From assembly GCF_012274265.1 (NCBI RefSeq), contig NZ_JAANYY010000002.1, positions 1,302,001-1,366,000 on the forward strand: 64,000 nucleotides of DNA. Direction: 5' to 3'. The translations under genes and the position numbers were made by a program. How positions within the stretch are numbered: position 1 is the stretch's first letter; every line of letters begins with the position of its first letter. The notes beneath the pieces are model-generated. The model worked only from the letters and a program-made list of their open reading frames with translations, ran no database searches and was not told the origin of the DNA. This DNA is from Sphingopyxis microcysteis. GTDB lineage: Bacteria; Pseudomonadota; Alphaproteobacteria; Sphingomonadales; Sphingomonadaceae. Positions 19,301-25,826 of the stretch are shown here, piece after piece.

Positions 19301-19729
19301 CAGCGGCAGATGGATGAGGATGATCGCCGCGAAGCGCAGAGCGACCCCGCCGACAGCGCGGCGCCCGACCCAAGCTATTCGGAGCTGCTTGCCGGGACCG
19401 AGGTCGACCTGCCGCCCGAACCCGCAACGGCAACCGCCGCGAGCGACCAGATGCAGATGGCGCTACCGCCGCAGACCGTCACCGACCCGGCCGCCGCGCA
19501 GCTGGACACCATCGTCGCCGCCGCGCTGGAAGGACCGCAAGTCGAACTCGACGCGTTGCTCGGTCCGGCGACGCCAGCCGAACCGGTGCTGGCCCGCATC
19601 ATGCTGGGCGACGGCGGAACGATCGGCGGGATCGGCGATAGCGCAGCGGGTCATTCGTTCATCGCCGACCTCGCGCAGCAGCATGTCGTGGTGCAGCTCG
19701 AACAAATGGCGTCGGCCGGACACGCCTGA
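10346..19729 (+). CDS. Giant LapA-like T1SS adhesin with retention module, VCBS/T1SS-143 repeats and vWA domain
   Basis: Cell-surface adhesin of 3127 residues. Residues 1-90 resemble the LapA retention module that plugs the TolC pore ('LLVTLPDGQVLVIVDGALRIP'), followed by Pro-Ala-Ala-Gly at 96-99, a fit to the LapG cut-site consensus. About ten Ig-like T1SS-143/VCBS-like repeats follow, each opening with a V-[SDN]-E-A-x-L-like motif (about residues 172, 414, 655, 906, 1154, 1383, 1528, 1858 and 2262, plus one weaker copy). A von Willebrand A domain lies at about 2410-2630 with its metal site intact (DFSDS, Thr in NYTGAI, Asp in LSDG). Then come five Asp/Asn-Gly calcium loops (about 2732-2860) and a low-complexity Ala/Pro/Asp tail carrying the export signal. 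No classical RTX nonapeptides are seen. The secretion genes follow immediately. Confidence 0.9.
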   Translation: MELKRNDQVGEIATIARAIPPGATPILPVDGVIQLPPGTRLDAIKLSGNDLLVTLPDGQVLVIVDGALRIPQIKVGPINIPAPTVAALIADQEPEPAAGRPQSSGGNFAQTPGDIGDPFALGNLLPPTEFGFPKILDLEVIPNAPDDKPKILITTPDQQVGVTAATAVVSEAALAARGAEPAGTDPASPRESTSGTIQITALDQPVVVAVNGTVVTTVGQVITTPLGQVTITSITPGLIGYSYTLTDNSTNPTATEIVTITVTDKDGDIGTATLTLTIEDDAPIARPDIDDTLPGSNAPQGGNVITGAGTATGAAGADSPGADGALITGVRSAAATDFSPTGTPVQGQYGRLVIAPDGTYAYVRSAGTPGGVEDVFTYRLTDGDGDVTTATLTIRIGDSAPSLILPGAGDDGTFVDEAGLPERNGESPGSREGDGSDFTSGVIQFAAGDGPATITINGVAITEEGQEIELANGTFYIIAINPDSIEYFFWLTDNTLGDNMSQLITVGITDLDGDTVSASFEIDIIDDVPEAVADFDSIPAGTFGPATGNVITDAENDGGRDFPGADGATVSSVSGSGAPVAAGTPVAGLYGVLTLNSDGSYSYVRNPGTPGGVFDTFTYRLTDGDGDTSTATLRIAIGDGGVTLSLPTGNDDGQQVSEAGLPTGSAPGSGANTTEGSITFAATDGVSTVRINGETITAVGQTIAGEFGTLTITGITATSIEYSYTLTEVTSGDDVMENFGVVVTDLDGDAASGTLSIVVEDDVPTAIDDLDSLQSGVTSTADGNVLTGIGGVDANDSDGEADVEGADGASVTAIAFGGESGDINGFTFGAYGTLQIAADGSYRYTLDPENPDVAGLDGDDELTETFEYVITDADGDEATATLTVIIRGRDDIVTINGLNPDGAEATVSEANLADGSAPDSDALLQLGSFTFSAADGVAAITLAGETIVAGLVITTDLGILTITDFEPVFDAAGDVVGGTISYSYELIDNSLLHSGPTDAALTESFAIEITDSDGTVAAATLDVLIQDDNPAAEADEGDVGEGQTLEVDAASGLLANDIPGADGGEILGVRAAGDNLSAPAISGVGAVIVGLYGQLTVAADGSYAYVANANIVPPDGVEDVFVYTLVDGDGDRSTTTLTIRLSDAGLSAEAVQLQVNEAALATGSNPDSDAETVLGDLNDNVAGGTGPLEFSLVGNGVGTHGTFTLNPDGTYFYTLTSTVDGVTANNGTNLVAAVETFTYNVTDAFGNVTQNVIVIDVIDDVPVARSAPSITVAEDAPAITGNLLTNDTQGADGATVTSVTIGSTVVAVAAAGITSFTNANGTYTFQANGAWSFDPVPQISVFPIHADFTYTITDGDGDQSSAVQQIRLADGSLPTASGPIQLTVDDQHLESGSTPSPMQPVTSSGNIVFTPGSDAIASIGFGDISTLDGGLSWTLESDNQIIGWDADENPVVVIDLSLSGNVATVTVTLQYNYDLHPDTTIDDLVDLGSIEVVATDADGDQVAGTVNISVSDDVPSITALSPTAGLLTVDETNLAMNATANFASLFNIVIGADQDGSSVSYTFEVTTATGLVDVATGSKIILQAIGNVVEGRLQDSPSTVAFRLTVASNGQATLDQIRAIRHPDATNPDDPVTLSPTIIRLTATVTDGDGDQASALVAIGSTLVFRDDGPSIDATNADTNSITLTTQDADTRGSALDVATANFSAAFSTSLVNFGADGPADAGAVTWTYSLALGSAAATSALTSNGVPVTLALVSGEIVGSAAGTPIFSIAVNAATGVVTLTQFAEIDHPLPGSSSNYAAQLVELAANLVELRGTATIVDRDGDSVSDTVAVDLGGNIRFADDGPSITAGGTGSTLTVDESDFATDATVNLSGLFNATTDFGADGPGFVTYELGVTAGASGLIDSLTGEPVILSIEGGVIFGRTSTHEVFRISVAPGGLVTFDQSRAIMHTPDSGPDQTKFLSGSNLITLTAIATDGDGDTARATADITGQFAIRDDAPQAVHDEDNVSRDGEIFADGNVLTGIGGTDVNGMDGSPDNGGADGGLIVIGVAFGATTGTIGAALAGDYGSIVIAADGSYRYDLDPNDPAVIALNSSETLTDTFQYTVRDADGDTSIATITISITGANDFPIARADTNWVLDGVSGSDPSASGNVLQDIAHPGAPFGSFADVADNDPDLEAITVTSAGTYVGLYGTLVINADGSYTYTLDEDKPVVNALDSGQTLTESFAYTISDGSLSVGSTLTITVFGTNDAPTIGTAIARISEEGLPNGLPDTAPNATLDTTNSATFSGTLAIGDADASETLTATLGNPGAVLTAGGVPVTWVGIGTGTLIGSVGGSEVIRVTLASNGAYTVTLSRAVDHPTVALEDLKDFFVPVSVSDGTTTTTNASAIQIVIEDDAPTATGETGSSSQPMQDVNTLFILDFSDSIDDSELNIMLEAVQGALAQLDTAASGALTIKFVIFSSGSFASEAFSTAAEANAYLDSLNPAAGGERPSQDDIGFNTNYTGAIQTALANFSAIPGASNQVFFLSDGNPNQQTQFGGIPPMVTNSLTAATATAWNNFVDNNNVNVTAIGIDNNPLQPLNIQRLRDVDLNAAPNNEPILVDDFEDLVATLLSVIVPSAVSGDLDANDFFGADGGRLLSITIGSTTYTWDGASSIAVSSGGSIAGTTLNAITTPMGGTLTLNFATGQYNYQPPSPITVTATEVFNYVITDRDGDTATANLSVTITALAPPIAVDLDGDGVEFVSNAAGVSFDYNGDGFAETTAWVSADDGLLAIDKNGDGKVNNGAELVFGGAGLSDLQGLAAAYDSNGDGKLDAADADFAKFGIWQDANSNGVTDAGEFRSLISEGIISISLTSDGKAYTAADGQVQVKGEALYTRADGTTGKLADAAFATNFADQQRIAATNGAAGVSTAMLVAGLAAATPLAARPPATPDGDNAVANQQVGVSSEAAAQSDALPAAKADGLVHEYFSGPATARIEPENTQRQMDEDDRREAQSDPADSAAPDPSYSELLAGTEVDLPPEPATATAASDQMQMALPPQTVTDPAAAQLDTIVAAALEGPQVELDALLGPATPAEPVLARIMLGDGGTIGGIGDSAAGHSFIADLAQQHVVVQLEQMASAGHA
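10631..10642 (+). other. Candidate LapG proteolytic cleavage site (Pro-Ala-Ala-Gly) in the adhesin
   Basis: Codons for P96-A97-A98-G99 directly follow the retention-like module and precede a Gly/Ser/Gln-rich linker. LapG proteases cut between two alanines in a [TAP]AA[GV] context about 100 residues into LapA-type adhesins. A LapG-like protease is encoded at 27111-28277. The match of motif, position and linker is seen in the sequence; actual cleavage is inferred. Confidence 0.6.
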
Positions 19730-19768
19730 AACACCGGCGGAAAGGCCGAACATTACGAAACACCGGCG
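19728..19768 (+). repeat. 12-bp direct repeat between adhesin and tolC
   Basis: GAAACACCGGCG occurs at 19728-19739 and again at 19757-19768, in the 100-bp gap before the second TolC gene. It could be a regulator site or chance; no terminator is visible here, so adhesin and tolC may be co-transcribed. Confidence 0.4.
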
Positions 19769-19829
19769 CAGGTGAAAGATCACGCAGAAGGATCTTCGAC
19801 TTCGACCGGATAAAAGCAGGGGACTGAAA

Positions 19830-21227
19830 ATGCCGAAACTTCGTACCGCAGCCTTGTTGCTCACCGCCGTCGCGCTCGTTGCTACGCACGATGCCGGCTG
19901 GACCCAGCGGATCGAACTGAAAACCGCGGTGGAAACCGCGGTCCAGACCAACCCCGAGATCAATCAGGCGGTCGAGAACAAGACCGCGATCGAGTTTGAG
20001 CGCGAACAGGCGCAGCGGCTGTTCGCCCCGCGCATCTCGGTTGAAGGGTCGGTCGGTATTCGGCGTCTCGAGAACAGCACCCGCCGCGCACTCGGTATCG
20101 CCGACAACGAGCTCTATCCGATGGAGGGTTCGCTAAGCGTCGAACAAACGCTGTTCGACGGCGGCGTTCGGCGCAACGAGGTGCGGCGCCAGGCCGCACG
20201 GACCGACGGCGCCGCGTTCCGTGTCGAGGAGCGCTCGCAGTTCATCGCGCTCCAGGTCACGCGCCAATATCTCGACTATCTGTTGCAGCAGCGGATCGTC
20301 GCGGCGTCCGAGGACAATATCGATTTCCACAGCAAGCTGGTCACCGACCTGCGCGAAGGCGTAGCCAAGGGGTCGCTGAGCATCGCCGACCAGCAGCAAG
20401 CCGAGGAGCGCCAGCAGGCCGCCCGGGCGCGGGTGACCGAAGCCAATCTCGACCTTGTCAACACCTCGGCCTCGTTCCGTACCCTGACCGGGCTCGATCT
20501 GGTCGACGGCGCCGCATTGCCGCCCTCGCTTGCAGGCAGCATTCCGGCGACGCTCGAGGATGCGCTGGCCCGCGCCCGCGAGCGCAACCCGCGCGTGCGC
20601 GAAGCGCAGGCGGACCTCGACGCCGCCCATTCGCTCGTTCGCAAGGCGAAGGCCGAAATGTCTCCAACGCTGGCGCTGGAAGGCAATGCGCGGATCGGCG
20701 ACGACATCGACGGCTTCCGCGGCGAGACCAATGACCTGCGCGCCGGACTGGTGCTGCGCTGGGACATTTTCAACGGCGGCCTCAAGCGGTCGAAGGTGCA
20801 GGAGATGCACCGGCGCGAAAAGGAAGCGCGTTATCGGATGGATCAGATGATCCGTGAAGCCGAAGAGGATGTGCGCGTCGCGTGGAACACCTGGGACGCG
20901 CAGGGCAAGCTGGTGAAGGAGTTGGAGGAGCAGAGCCGGGTTTCGGACGAATTGCTGCGCTCGTATCGCGCCCAGTTCAACGTCGGGCGTCGCTCGCTGC
21001 TCGACGTGCTCGACGCACAAAACACCCGCTACAACGTCCAGGTTCGCACCGAGACGGCAAAATTCGCGCAATTCTATTCCGAATTCAAACTGCTTGCCGC
21101 GCTCAACGACCTGCTCGCGGCAATGGATGTCCAGCCGCCTGCTGCGGCCGCGGCCACCGCGCGCGAACGGTTCAAGGTCGGGCCGACCCCGGAAATGAAT
21201 CCTGAAGCGATGCGGGATCCCACATGA
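19830..21227 (+). CDS. TolC-family outer membrane channel of the adhesin secretion system (LapE-like)
   Basis: Outer-membrane channel of the second T1SS, 465 residues. The ATG at 19830 follows AGGGGA. A signal peptide (hydrophobic core 6-18) precedes two TolC repeats with long coiled helices; the conserved 'GRRSLLDVLDAQNTRYNVQ' closing motif is near residues 388-406. In LapA-type systems this channel holds the adhesin by its retention module until LapG cuts it. Its stop codon overlaps the start of the ABC gene as ATGA, beginning a chain of four coupled genes. Unlike the first TolC of this window it has no repeated C-terminal extension. Confidence 0.93.
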   Translation: MPKLRTAALLLTAVALVATHDAGWTQRIELKTAVETAVQTNPEINQAVENKTAIEFEREQAQRLFAPRISVEGSVGIRRLENSTRRALGIADNELYPMEGSLSVEQTLFDGGVRRNEVRRQAARTDGAAFRVEERSQFIALQVTRQYLDYLLQQRIVAASEDNIDFHSKLVTDLREGVAKGSLSIADQQQAEERQQAARARVTEANLDLVNTSASFRTLTGLDLVDGAALPPSLAGSIPATLEDALARARERNPRVREAQADLDAAHSLVRKAKAEMSPTLALEGNARIGDDIDGFRGETNDLRAGLVLRWDIFNGGLKRSKVQEMHRREKEARYRMDQMIREAEEDVRVAWNTWDAQGKLVKELEEQSRVSDELLRSYRAQFNVGRRSLLDVLDAQNTRYNVQVRTETAKFAQFYSEFKLLAALNDLLAAMDVQPPAAAAATARERFKVGPTPEMNPEAMRDPT

Positions 21228-23410
21228 ACTATCCGGCCGACGCCCGCGGGGCGCGGCGGTCGCGCCAGCCCTCCCCCGCCACGGGTTTTGAAGCATGGCG
21301 CAGCACCCCGGCGCAGGGCGACGAATTGCTCGATGCCGTGGCGGCCATCGCGGCGCTGTTCGAACGTCCCTTTTCTGACCTGCGCGTCAAAAAGGGGCTC
21401 GCGCTCGACGACGACGGCCTGGTGCCGCTCGATCAGCTCGATCACGCCCTCGACGCCGTTGGCCTCCGCTGCCACCTGGTGCGGCGTCCACTCGCGGCGT
21501 GGAATGCGCAGGATGTTCCCGCCATCCTGCTGCTGGACGAAGAACGACCGCTGGTCCTGACCGCGATGGACGATGACAGCTGTTGGGTGCGCTTGCCGGG
21601 TGCGCGCAGCGACCTGCAAATCGATCGCCGCCTGCTCGACGCCGCCTATTCGGGACAGGGCGTCATCGTCCGCCATGACCCCGCCAGCGAAACGGCGCGC
21701 GAACGTCCGTGGGATGAAGCCACGAAACAGCATTGGTTCTGGAGCGAGGTGTGGAAGGAGCGCAGCCAATATGGCTATGTGATGTTCGCATCGCTGCTGA
21801 TCAATCTGCTCGCCTTTGCGATGCCGTTGTTCACGATGAATGTGTACGACCGCATCATTCCCAACAAGGCGGCGGCCAGCCTCTGGATGCTCGCGCTGGG
21901 TGCGCTGTTCGCCATTGCGGTCGAATATGGGCTGCGGCTGGCACGCACCGGGCTGATCGACGAGGTCGGGCGCGGCATCGACGCGCGCCTGTCGCAGCGG
22001 CTGCTGGACAAGGTGCTGAACCTGCCGCTGGCGACCCAGCGCGGCAGCACCGGAGCGCTCGCGCGGCGCGTGACCGACTATGAACAGGTTCGCGATTTTT
22101 TTGCCTCGACCACCATCGTCCTGATTACCGACATCCTGTTCCTTGCGGTGTTCGTCGCGCTGATCGCGGTGCTTGGCGGCTGGCTGGCGGTGATCCCGAT
22201 CGTCGCGATGACCGTCATGCTCGCGATGGGCTGGGTTTTGCAGCGCCGGATGAGCGCCGCGGTCGCCGACGCACAGGTCGACGCCAGCATGTTGCAGACG
22301 ACGCTCGTCGAAACGATCGGCAGCCTCGAAACCGTCAAGGCGTGCCGTGCCGAGGGACGGATGCTCGGCAAATGGCGGCGGCTGTCGGCATCCAATGCCT
22401 ATACGCAGGAAGAAATGCGCAAGCTGACCGCGACCGCGGTCAACCTGGCGACGCTGTGCCAGCAGGCGACCGGTGTCGCGCTGATCATCGGCGGTTTCTA
22501 CCTGTTCAATGCCGGCAGCATTTCGATGGGGGCGATCATCGCGATCGTCATGCTGGCCAGCCGTTCGCTCGCCCCGGTCGGCCAGCTCGCCTTTCTGATG
22601 ACGCGCGGACGGCAGGCGTTTGTCACGCTGAACAGCCTGCAACAGCTGATGGATCAGGATGACGAGCGCGACAAGGGCAGCCGTTCGATCACCCCCGAGA
22701 TCCGCGACGGGCGGCTGCAGTTCGACCATGTCAGCTTTCGCTATCCCGATACCGACCGGGAATCGCTCGCCGATGTCAGCCTGATAATCGAACCCGGCGA
22801 ACGCGTCGGCCTGATCGGCCGTGTCGCGTCGGGCAAATCGACACTCGGCCGCGTGCTGTGCGGCCTGTATGATCCCACCAGCGGCAGCTACCGGATCGAT
22901 GGGCTGGAAAGCCGCCAATATGATCCGCACGACCTGCGCTCGACGCTGCGTTTCGTCGGCCAGGATACCGAGCTGTTCAGCGGGACGGTGCGCGAAAATC
23001 TGATGGTCGGTGCCAGCGATGCGGACGACGCGGCGATCATCGACGCGGTTCGCCGGTCGGGTGCCGACGAATTCCTGGGCCGCGACACGGCGGGGTTCGA
23101 TTTTCATATCGGCGAACGCGGGGCGCGCCTGTCGGGCGGGCAACGCAGCTTTCTGGTCCTCGCCCGGGCGCTGATGACCCCGGCACATCTGTTGTTCCTC
23201 GACGAGCCGACCGGCGCGATGGACAGCCAGACCGAAAAGCATTTCGTCGACCGGCTGCACGCGGCGATTCCCTCGACGCAGACACTGGTCATCGCGACGC
23301 ACCGGATGACCGTGCTCGGCTTGGTCGACCGGCTGATCGTCATGGATAATGGCCGGATCGTCGCCGACGGGCCGCGCGACGAAATCCTTGCCCAGCGAGC
23401 CGCGTCATGA
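21224..23410 (+). CDS. T1SS ABC exporter with degenerate C39-like domain (LapB-like)
   Basis: Inner-membrane ATPase/permease, 728 residues. Residues about 30-150 resemble the C39 peptidase fold, but the position that would carry the catalytic Cys sits in 'IAALFERPFSDL' without one, so it should be a substrate-docking (CLD) domain, as in LapB and HlyB. The transmembrane domain spans about 185-480. The ATPase domain is complete: Walker A GRVASGKS (532-539), signature LSGGQ (636-640), Walker B LLFLDE (656-661), switch His 693. It overlaps the TolC gene before it and the hydrolase gene after it by 4 bp each. The substrate is almost certainly the adjacent adhesin, since CLD-type exporters serve giant adhesins. 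Confidence 0.94.
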   Translation: MNYPADARGARRSRQPSPATGFEAWRSTPAQGDELLDAVAAIAALFERPFSDLRVKKGLALDDDGLVPLDQLDHALDAVGLRCHLVRRPLAAWNAQDVPAILLLDEERPLVLTAMDDDSCWVRLPGARSDLQIDRRLLDAAYSGQGVIVRHDPASETARERPWDEATKQHWFWSEVWKERSQYGYVMFASLLINLLAFAMPLFTMNVYDRIIPNKAAASLWMLALGALFAIAVEYGLRLARTGLIDEVGRGIDARLSQRLLDKVLNLPLATQRGSTGALARRVTDYEQVRDFFASTTIVLITDILFLAVFVALIAVLGGWLAVIPIVAMTVMLAMGWVLQRRMSAAVADAQVDASMLQTTLVETIGSLETVKACRAEGRMLGKWRRLSASNAYTQEEMRKLTATAVNLATLCQQATGVALIIGGFYLFNAGSISMGAIIAIVMLASRSLAPVGQLAFLMTRGRQAFVTLNSLQQLMDQDDERDKGSRSITPEIRDGRLQFDHVSFRYPDTDRESLADVSLIIEPGERVGLIGRVASGKSTLGRVLCGLYDPTSGSYRIDGLESRQYDPHDLRSTLRFVGQDTELFSGTVRENLMVGASDADDAAIIDAVRRSGADEFLGRDTAGFDFHIGERGARLSGGQRSFLVLARALMTPAHLLFLDEPTGAMDSQTEKHFVDRLHAAIPSTQTLVIATHRMTVLGLVDRLIVMDNGRIVADGPRDEILAQRAAS

Positions 23411-24468
23411 CCGCCGCGACCGCCCGGCGATATGGCACGGTCGCCCAGGACGACAACCGCCGCACCATCATGTGGCTGGTCATCATGGCCGTGGTGGTCA
23501 CTCTGCTGACCTCGCGGACGATGTGGGCGCATGTGGCCGACTTTGTCGGCGGCGACGTTCCCGAAACCGGCTACAGCCGCCCCGACGCGCCGGTAATTAC
23601 CGATCCCGAAATGGTGCGGCTCATCAAGCTGACCGAAGATCCTGCGGCGACGCCGATCCAGGCGCCAGAAACCGCGATGACGCGCAATCAGGCGATCCCT
23701 TTCTCCACCGGCCCGGTGGCGTCGGCGCGGCCGTTCCATCCGGTGACGGTCGATCAAAGGGCGGCGCTGACGGCGCTGCGCTGCCTGACCCAAGCGGTTT
23801 ATTTCGAGGCGGCTTATGAACCGATTGCCGGGCGGCGGGCGGTGGCGCAGGTCGTCATCAACCGCGCGCTGCACCCTGCTTTTCCAAAATCGATCTGCGG
23901 CGTCGTCTATCAGGGCGTCAATCGCCCGGTGTGCCAGTTCAGCTTCACCTGCGACGGGTCGCTCAATCGGCGCCCCAACCCGGCGAAATGGCAAGAGGCC
24001 GAGGATGTCGCGCGCGCCGCGCTCGCGGGCTATGTCGAACCTTCGGTCGGTCATGCGACCCACTATCACGCCAATTATGTATCGCCCTATTGGGCGCCGA
24101 AGCTGGTCAAGATCGCGCAGCTGGGTGCGCATATCTTTTATCGCTGGCCCGGCAAATGGGGCACGCCGGGGGCGTTTTCGGGTCGCTACAGCGGCGTCGA
24201 AGCGATCCCGACGATCCTGGCGCGCAGCGCGGTGGTGCGGCAGCGCGATGGCGGCGACGGGCAAGGCCTGATCCAGGCATCGTCGGGCAATACGCTGGAA
24301 GCTCTGCAGGATCGCCGCGCCGACAACGACGCCGGTGGTCGGCTCGACCCGTCGCTGGGCTGGGAATTGGCGATCCCCGAACCCGAAGAAACCAGCCGCG
24401 CCTCGCGCATGATGGCGCGCCAGCAAGGCGGCGAGTTTGACGTCGCCACAAAGGAGAGCGGAAAATGA
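23407..24468 (+). CDS. Membrane-anchored SleB-type cell wall hydrolase (Hydrolase_2) embedded in the T1SS operon
   Basis: Predicted peptidoglycan hydrolase, 353 residues. A single N-terminal membrane segment (about 21-36) anchors it with the domain in the periplasm. The Hydrolase_2/SleB domain spans about 120-250: 'CLTQAVYFEAAYEP' with the candidate catalytic Glu 134, then 'AVAQVVINR', 'FPKSICGVVYQG' and 'CQFSFTCDG', the family's full motif set. The tail is polar and disordered. It overlaps both neighbours by 4 bp, between the exporter ATPase and the HlyD adaptor, so it is translationally coupled to them. A role in opening the wall for assembly of the channel is plausible; glycan specificity cannot be told from sequence. 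Confidence 0.88.
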   Translation: MTAATARRYGTVAQDDNRRTIMWLVIMAVVVTLLTSRTMWAHVADFVGGDVPETGYSRPDAPVITDPEMVRLIKLTEDPAATPIQAPETAMTRNQAIPFSTGPVASARPFHPVTVDQRAALTALRCLTQAVYFEAAYEPIAGRRAVAQVVINRALHPAFPKSICGVVYQGVNRPVCQFSFTCDGSLNRRPNPAKWQEAEDVARAALAGYVEPSVGHATHYHANYVSPYWAPKLVKIAQLGAHIFYRWPGKWGTPGAFSGRYSGVEAIPTILARSAVVRQRDGGDGQGLIQASSGNTLEALQDRRADNDAGGRLDPSLGWELAIPEPEETSRASRMMARQQGGEFDVATKESGK

Positions 24469-25742
24469 TCAGATCGCGGCCCTATGTCGGCACGCGCCGG
24501 ATCATCCTGGCGTCCGGGGTCGGGATGTTCGTCTTCGTCAGCTGGGCCAGCTTTGCGCAGGTCGATGAAGTCACCCGCGGGCAGGGGCGGGTTATCCCGT
24601 CGAGCAAGGCGCAGATCGTCCAGTCCGCCGAACCGGCAACGATTTTGGACATTGTCGTGCGATCGGGGCAAGCGGTTCGCAAGGGCCAGTTGCTGGTCCG
24701 CCTTGATGACACTGAATCCTCGTCGCAGCTCGGCCAGATCGAAGCCGAAAACCGCTCGCTGGCGGCGCGTGCCGCGCGGCTGGGGCGCGAAGGCAATGGC
24801 GGGGCGGCGGCCGACTGCACCCCCAACGCGAGCGGCGTCAGGCCCGCCGAATGCAGCCAGGAAGCCGATTTGCAATCGGTGCGCGCCGCGACCCAGCGCA
24901 GCCGCCGGATGGCGCTCAATGCTGCGGTCGAGCAGCGACGCCGCGATTATGGCGAGGCGCAGGCCACGATCGCCTCGCTGCGCTCCAGCCTGTCGCTGGC
25001 GCAGAATCAGGTCGACCTGCTCGCGCCGCTCGCCGCCAAATCGATCGTCCCGCAGACCGAGTTGCTCAACGCCCAGCGTGAGGTGACCGAGGTGCGCGGC
25101 AAGCTCGCCGCCGCCGAACAGGCCGCGTCGCGCGCCGCCGCGGCGATCAGCGAAGCGCAGGCGCAGGTATCCGCCGCCGGGTTGGAGTTCCGTCAGGAGG
25201 CGCTCGACGAACGCAACCAGATCGTCGCCAAGATGGCGGTCAATTCGGAATCGCTGCGCGGTGCCGCGGGGCGTCAGCAGCGCAGCGAGATCCGCTCGCC
25301 CGCCAACGGCATCGTCAACGACGTTCAGGTCACCACGGTGGGCGGCTTCGTGCAGGCGGGGCAAAAGATCATGCAGGTCGTCCCGGTCGGCGACAAATTG
25401 CTGGTCGAGGCGCGTGTCGCACCGCGCGACATCGCTTTCATCAAGGTCAACGACCGCGCCAATGTGAAAGTCACGGCGTATGATTTTGCGGTCTATGGCG
25501 GCCTGTCGGGGCGTGTCGTGCAGATTTCGCCCGACAGCCTGTACGACGAAGCCACCAAGGAAGCCTATTTCACCGTCGTGGTCGAAACCGACGTCGCCTA
25601 TCTGAAAAATGGCCGTCGCCAGTTACCGATCACGCCGGGGATGGTGTGCGACGTCGAGGTGCTGACGGGCAAGAAGAGCATCTTGAGCTATTTGTTCAAG
25701 CCGTTCCTGCGCGCCCGTTCGGAAGCATTTACCGAACGCTGA
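24465..25742 (+). CDS. T1SS periplasmic adaptor, HlyD family (LapC-like)
   Basis: Membrane-fusion protein of the adhesin exporter, 425 residues. It has a short cytoplasmic head, one membrane segment (about 12-31), then a lipoyl half-motif ('ATILDIVVRSGQAVRKGQLL'), a long coiled-coil hairpin (about 90-270) and the second half 'RSPANGIVNDVQVTTVGGFV' with the HlyD C-terminal beta domain. The length is normal for the family. The start overlaps the hydrolase stop as ATGA and the gene closes the TolC-ABC-hydrolase-HlyD operon, ending just before a terminator shared with the convergent LuxR gene. Two Cys near residue 125 in the hairpin are unusual for this family. Confidence 0.94.
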   Translation: MIRSRPYVGTRRIILASGVGMFVFVSWASFAQVDEVTRGQGRVIPSSKAQIVQSAEPATILDIVVRSGQAVRKGQLLVRLDDTESSSQLGQIEAENRSLAARAARLGREGNGGAAADCTPNASGVRPAECSQEADLQSVRAATQRSRRMALNAAVEQRRRDYGEAQATIASLRSSLSLAQNQVDLLAPLAAKSIVPQTELLNAQREVTEVRGKLAAAEQAASRAAAAISEAQAQVSAAGLEFRQEALDERNQIVAKMAVNSESLRGAAGRQQRSEIRSPANGIVNDVQVTTVGGFVQAGQKIMQVVPVGDKLLVEARVAPRDIAFIKVNDRANVKVTAYDFAVYGGLSGRVVQISPDSLYDEATKEAYFTVVVETDVAYLKNGRRQLPITPGMVCDVEVLTGKKSILSYLFKPFLRARSEAFTER

Positions 25743-25764
25743 GCGCGCTCGAGGCGGCCCAAAA

Positions 25765-25800
25765 AAAGGGGCGCTGCGGCCATTGCCGTAGCGCCCCTTT
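25765..25800. terminator. Bidirectional terminator between hlyD and the LuxR gene
   Basis: A 16-bp stem (one G-U wobble) with a CATT loop is flanked on the left by a run of seven A (25761-25767, partly in the stem) and ends in TTT on the right. The T-run on the minus strand makes it strongest for the leftward LuxR transcript; the rightward secretion operon also ends here. Confidence 0.85.
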
Positions 25801-25826
25801 GCATGTCGGCGCGGTGCCGGGCCGCG

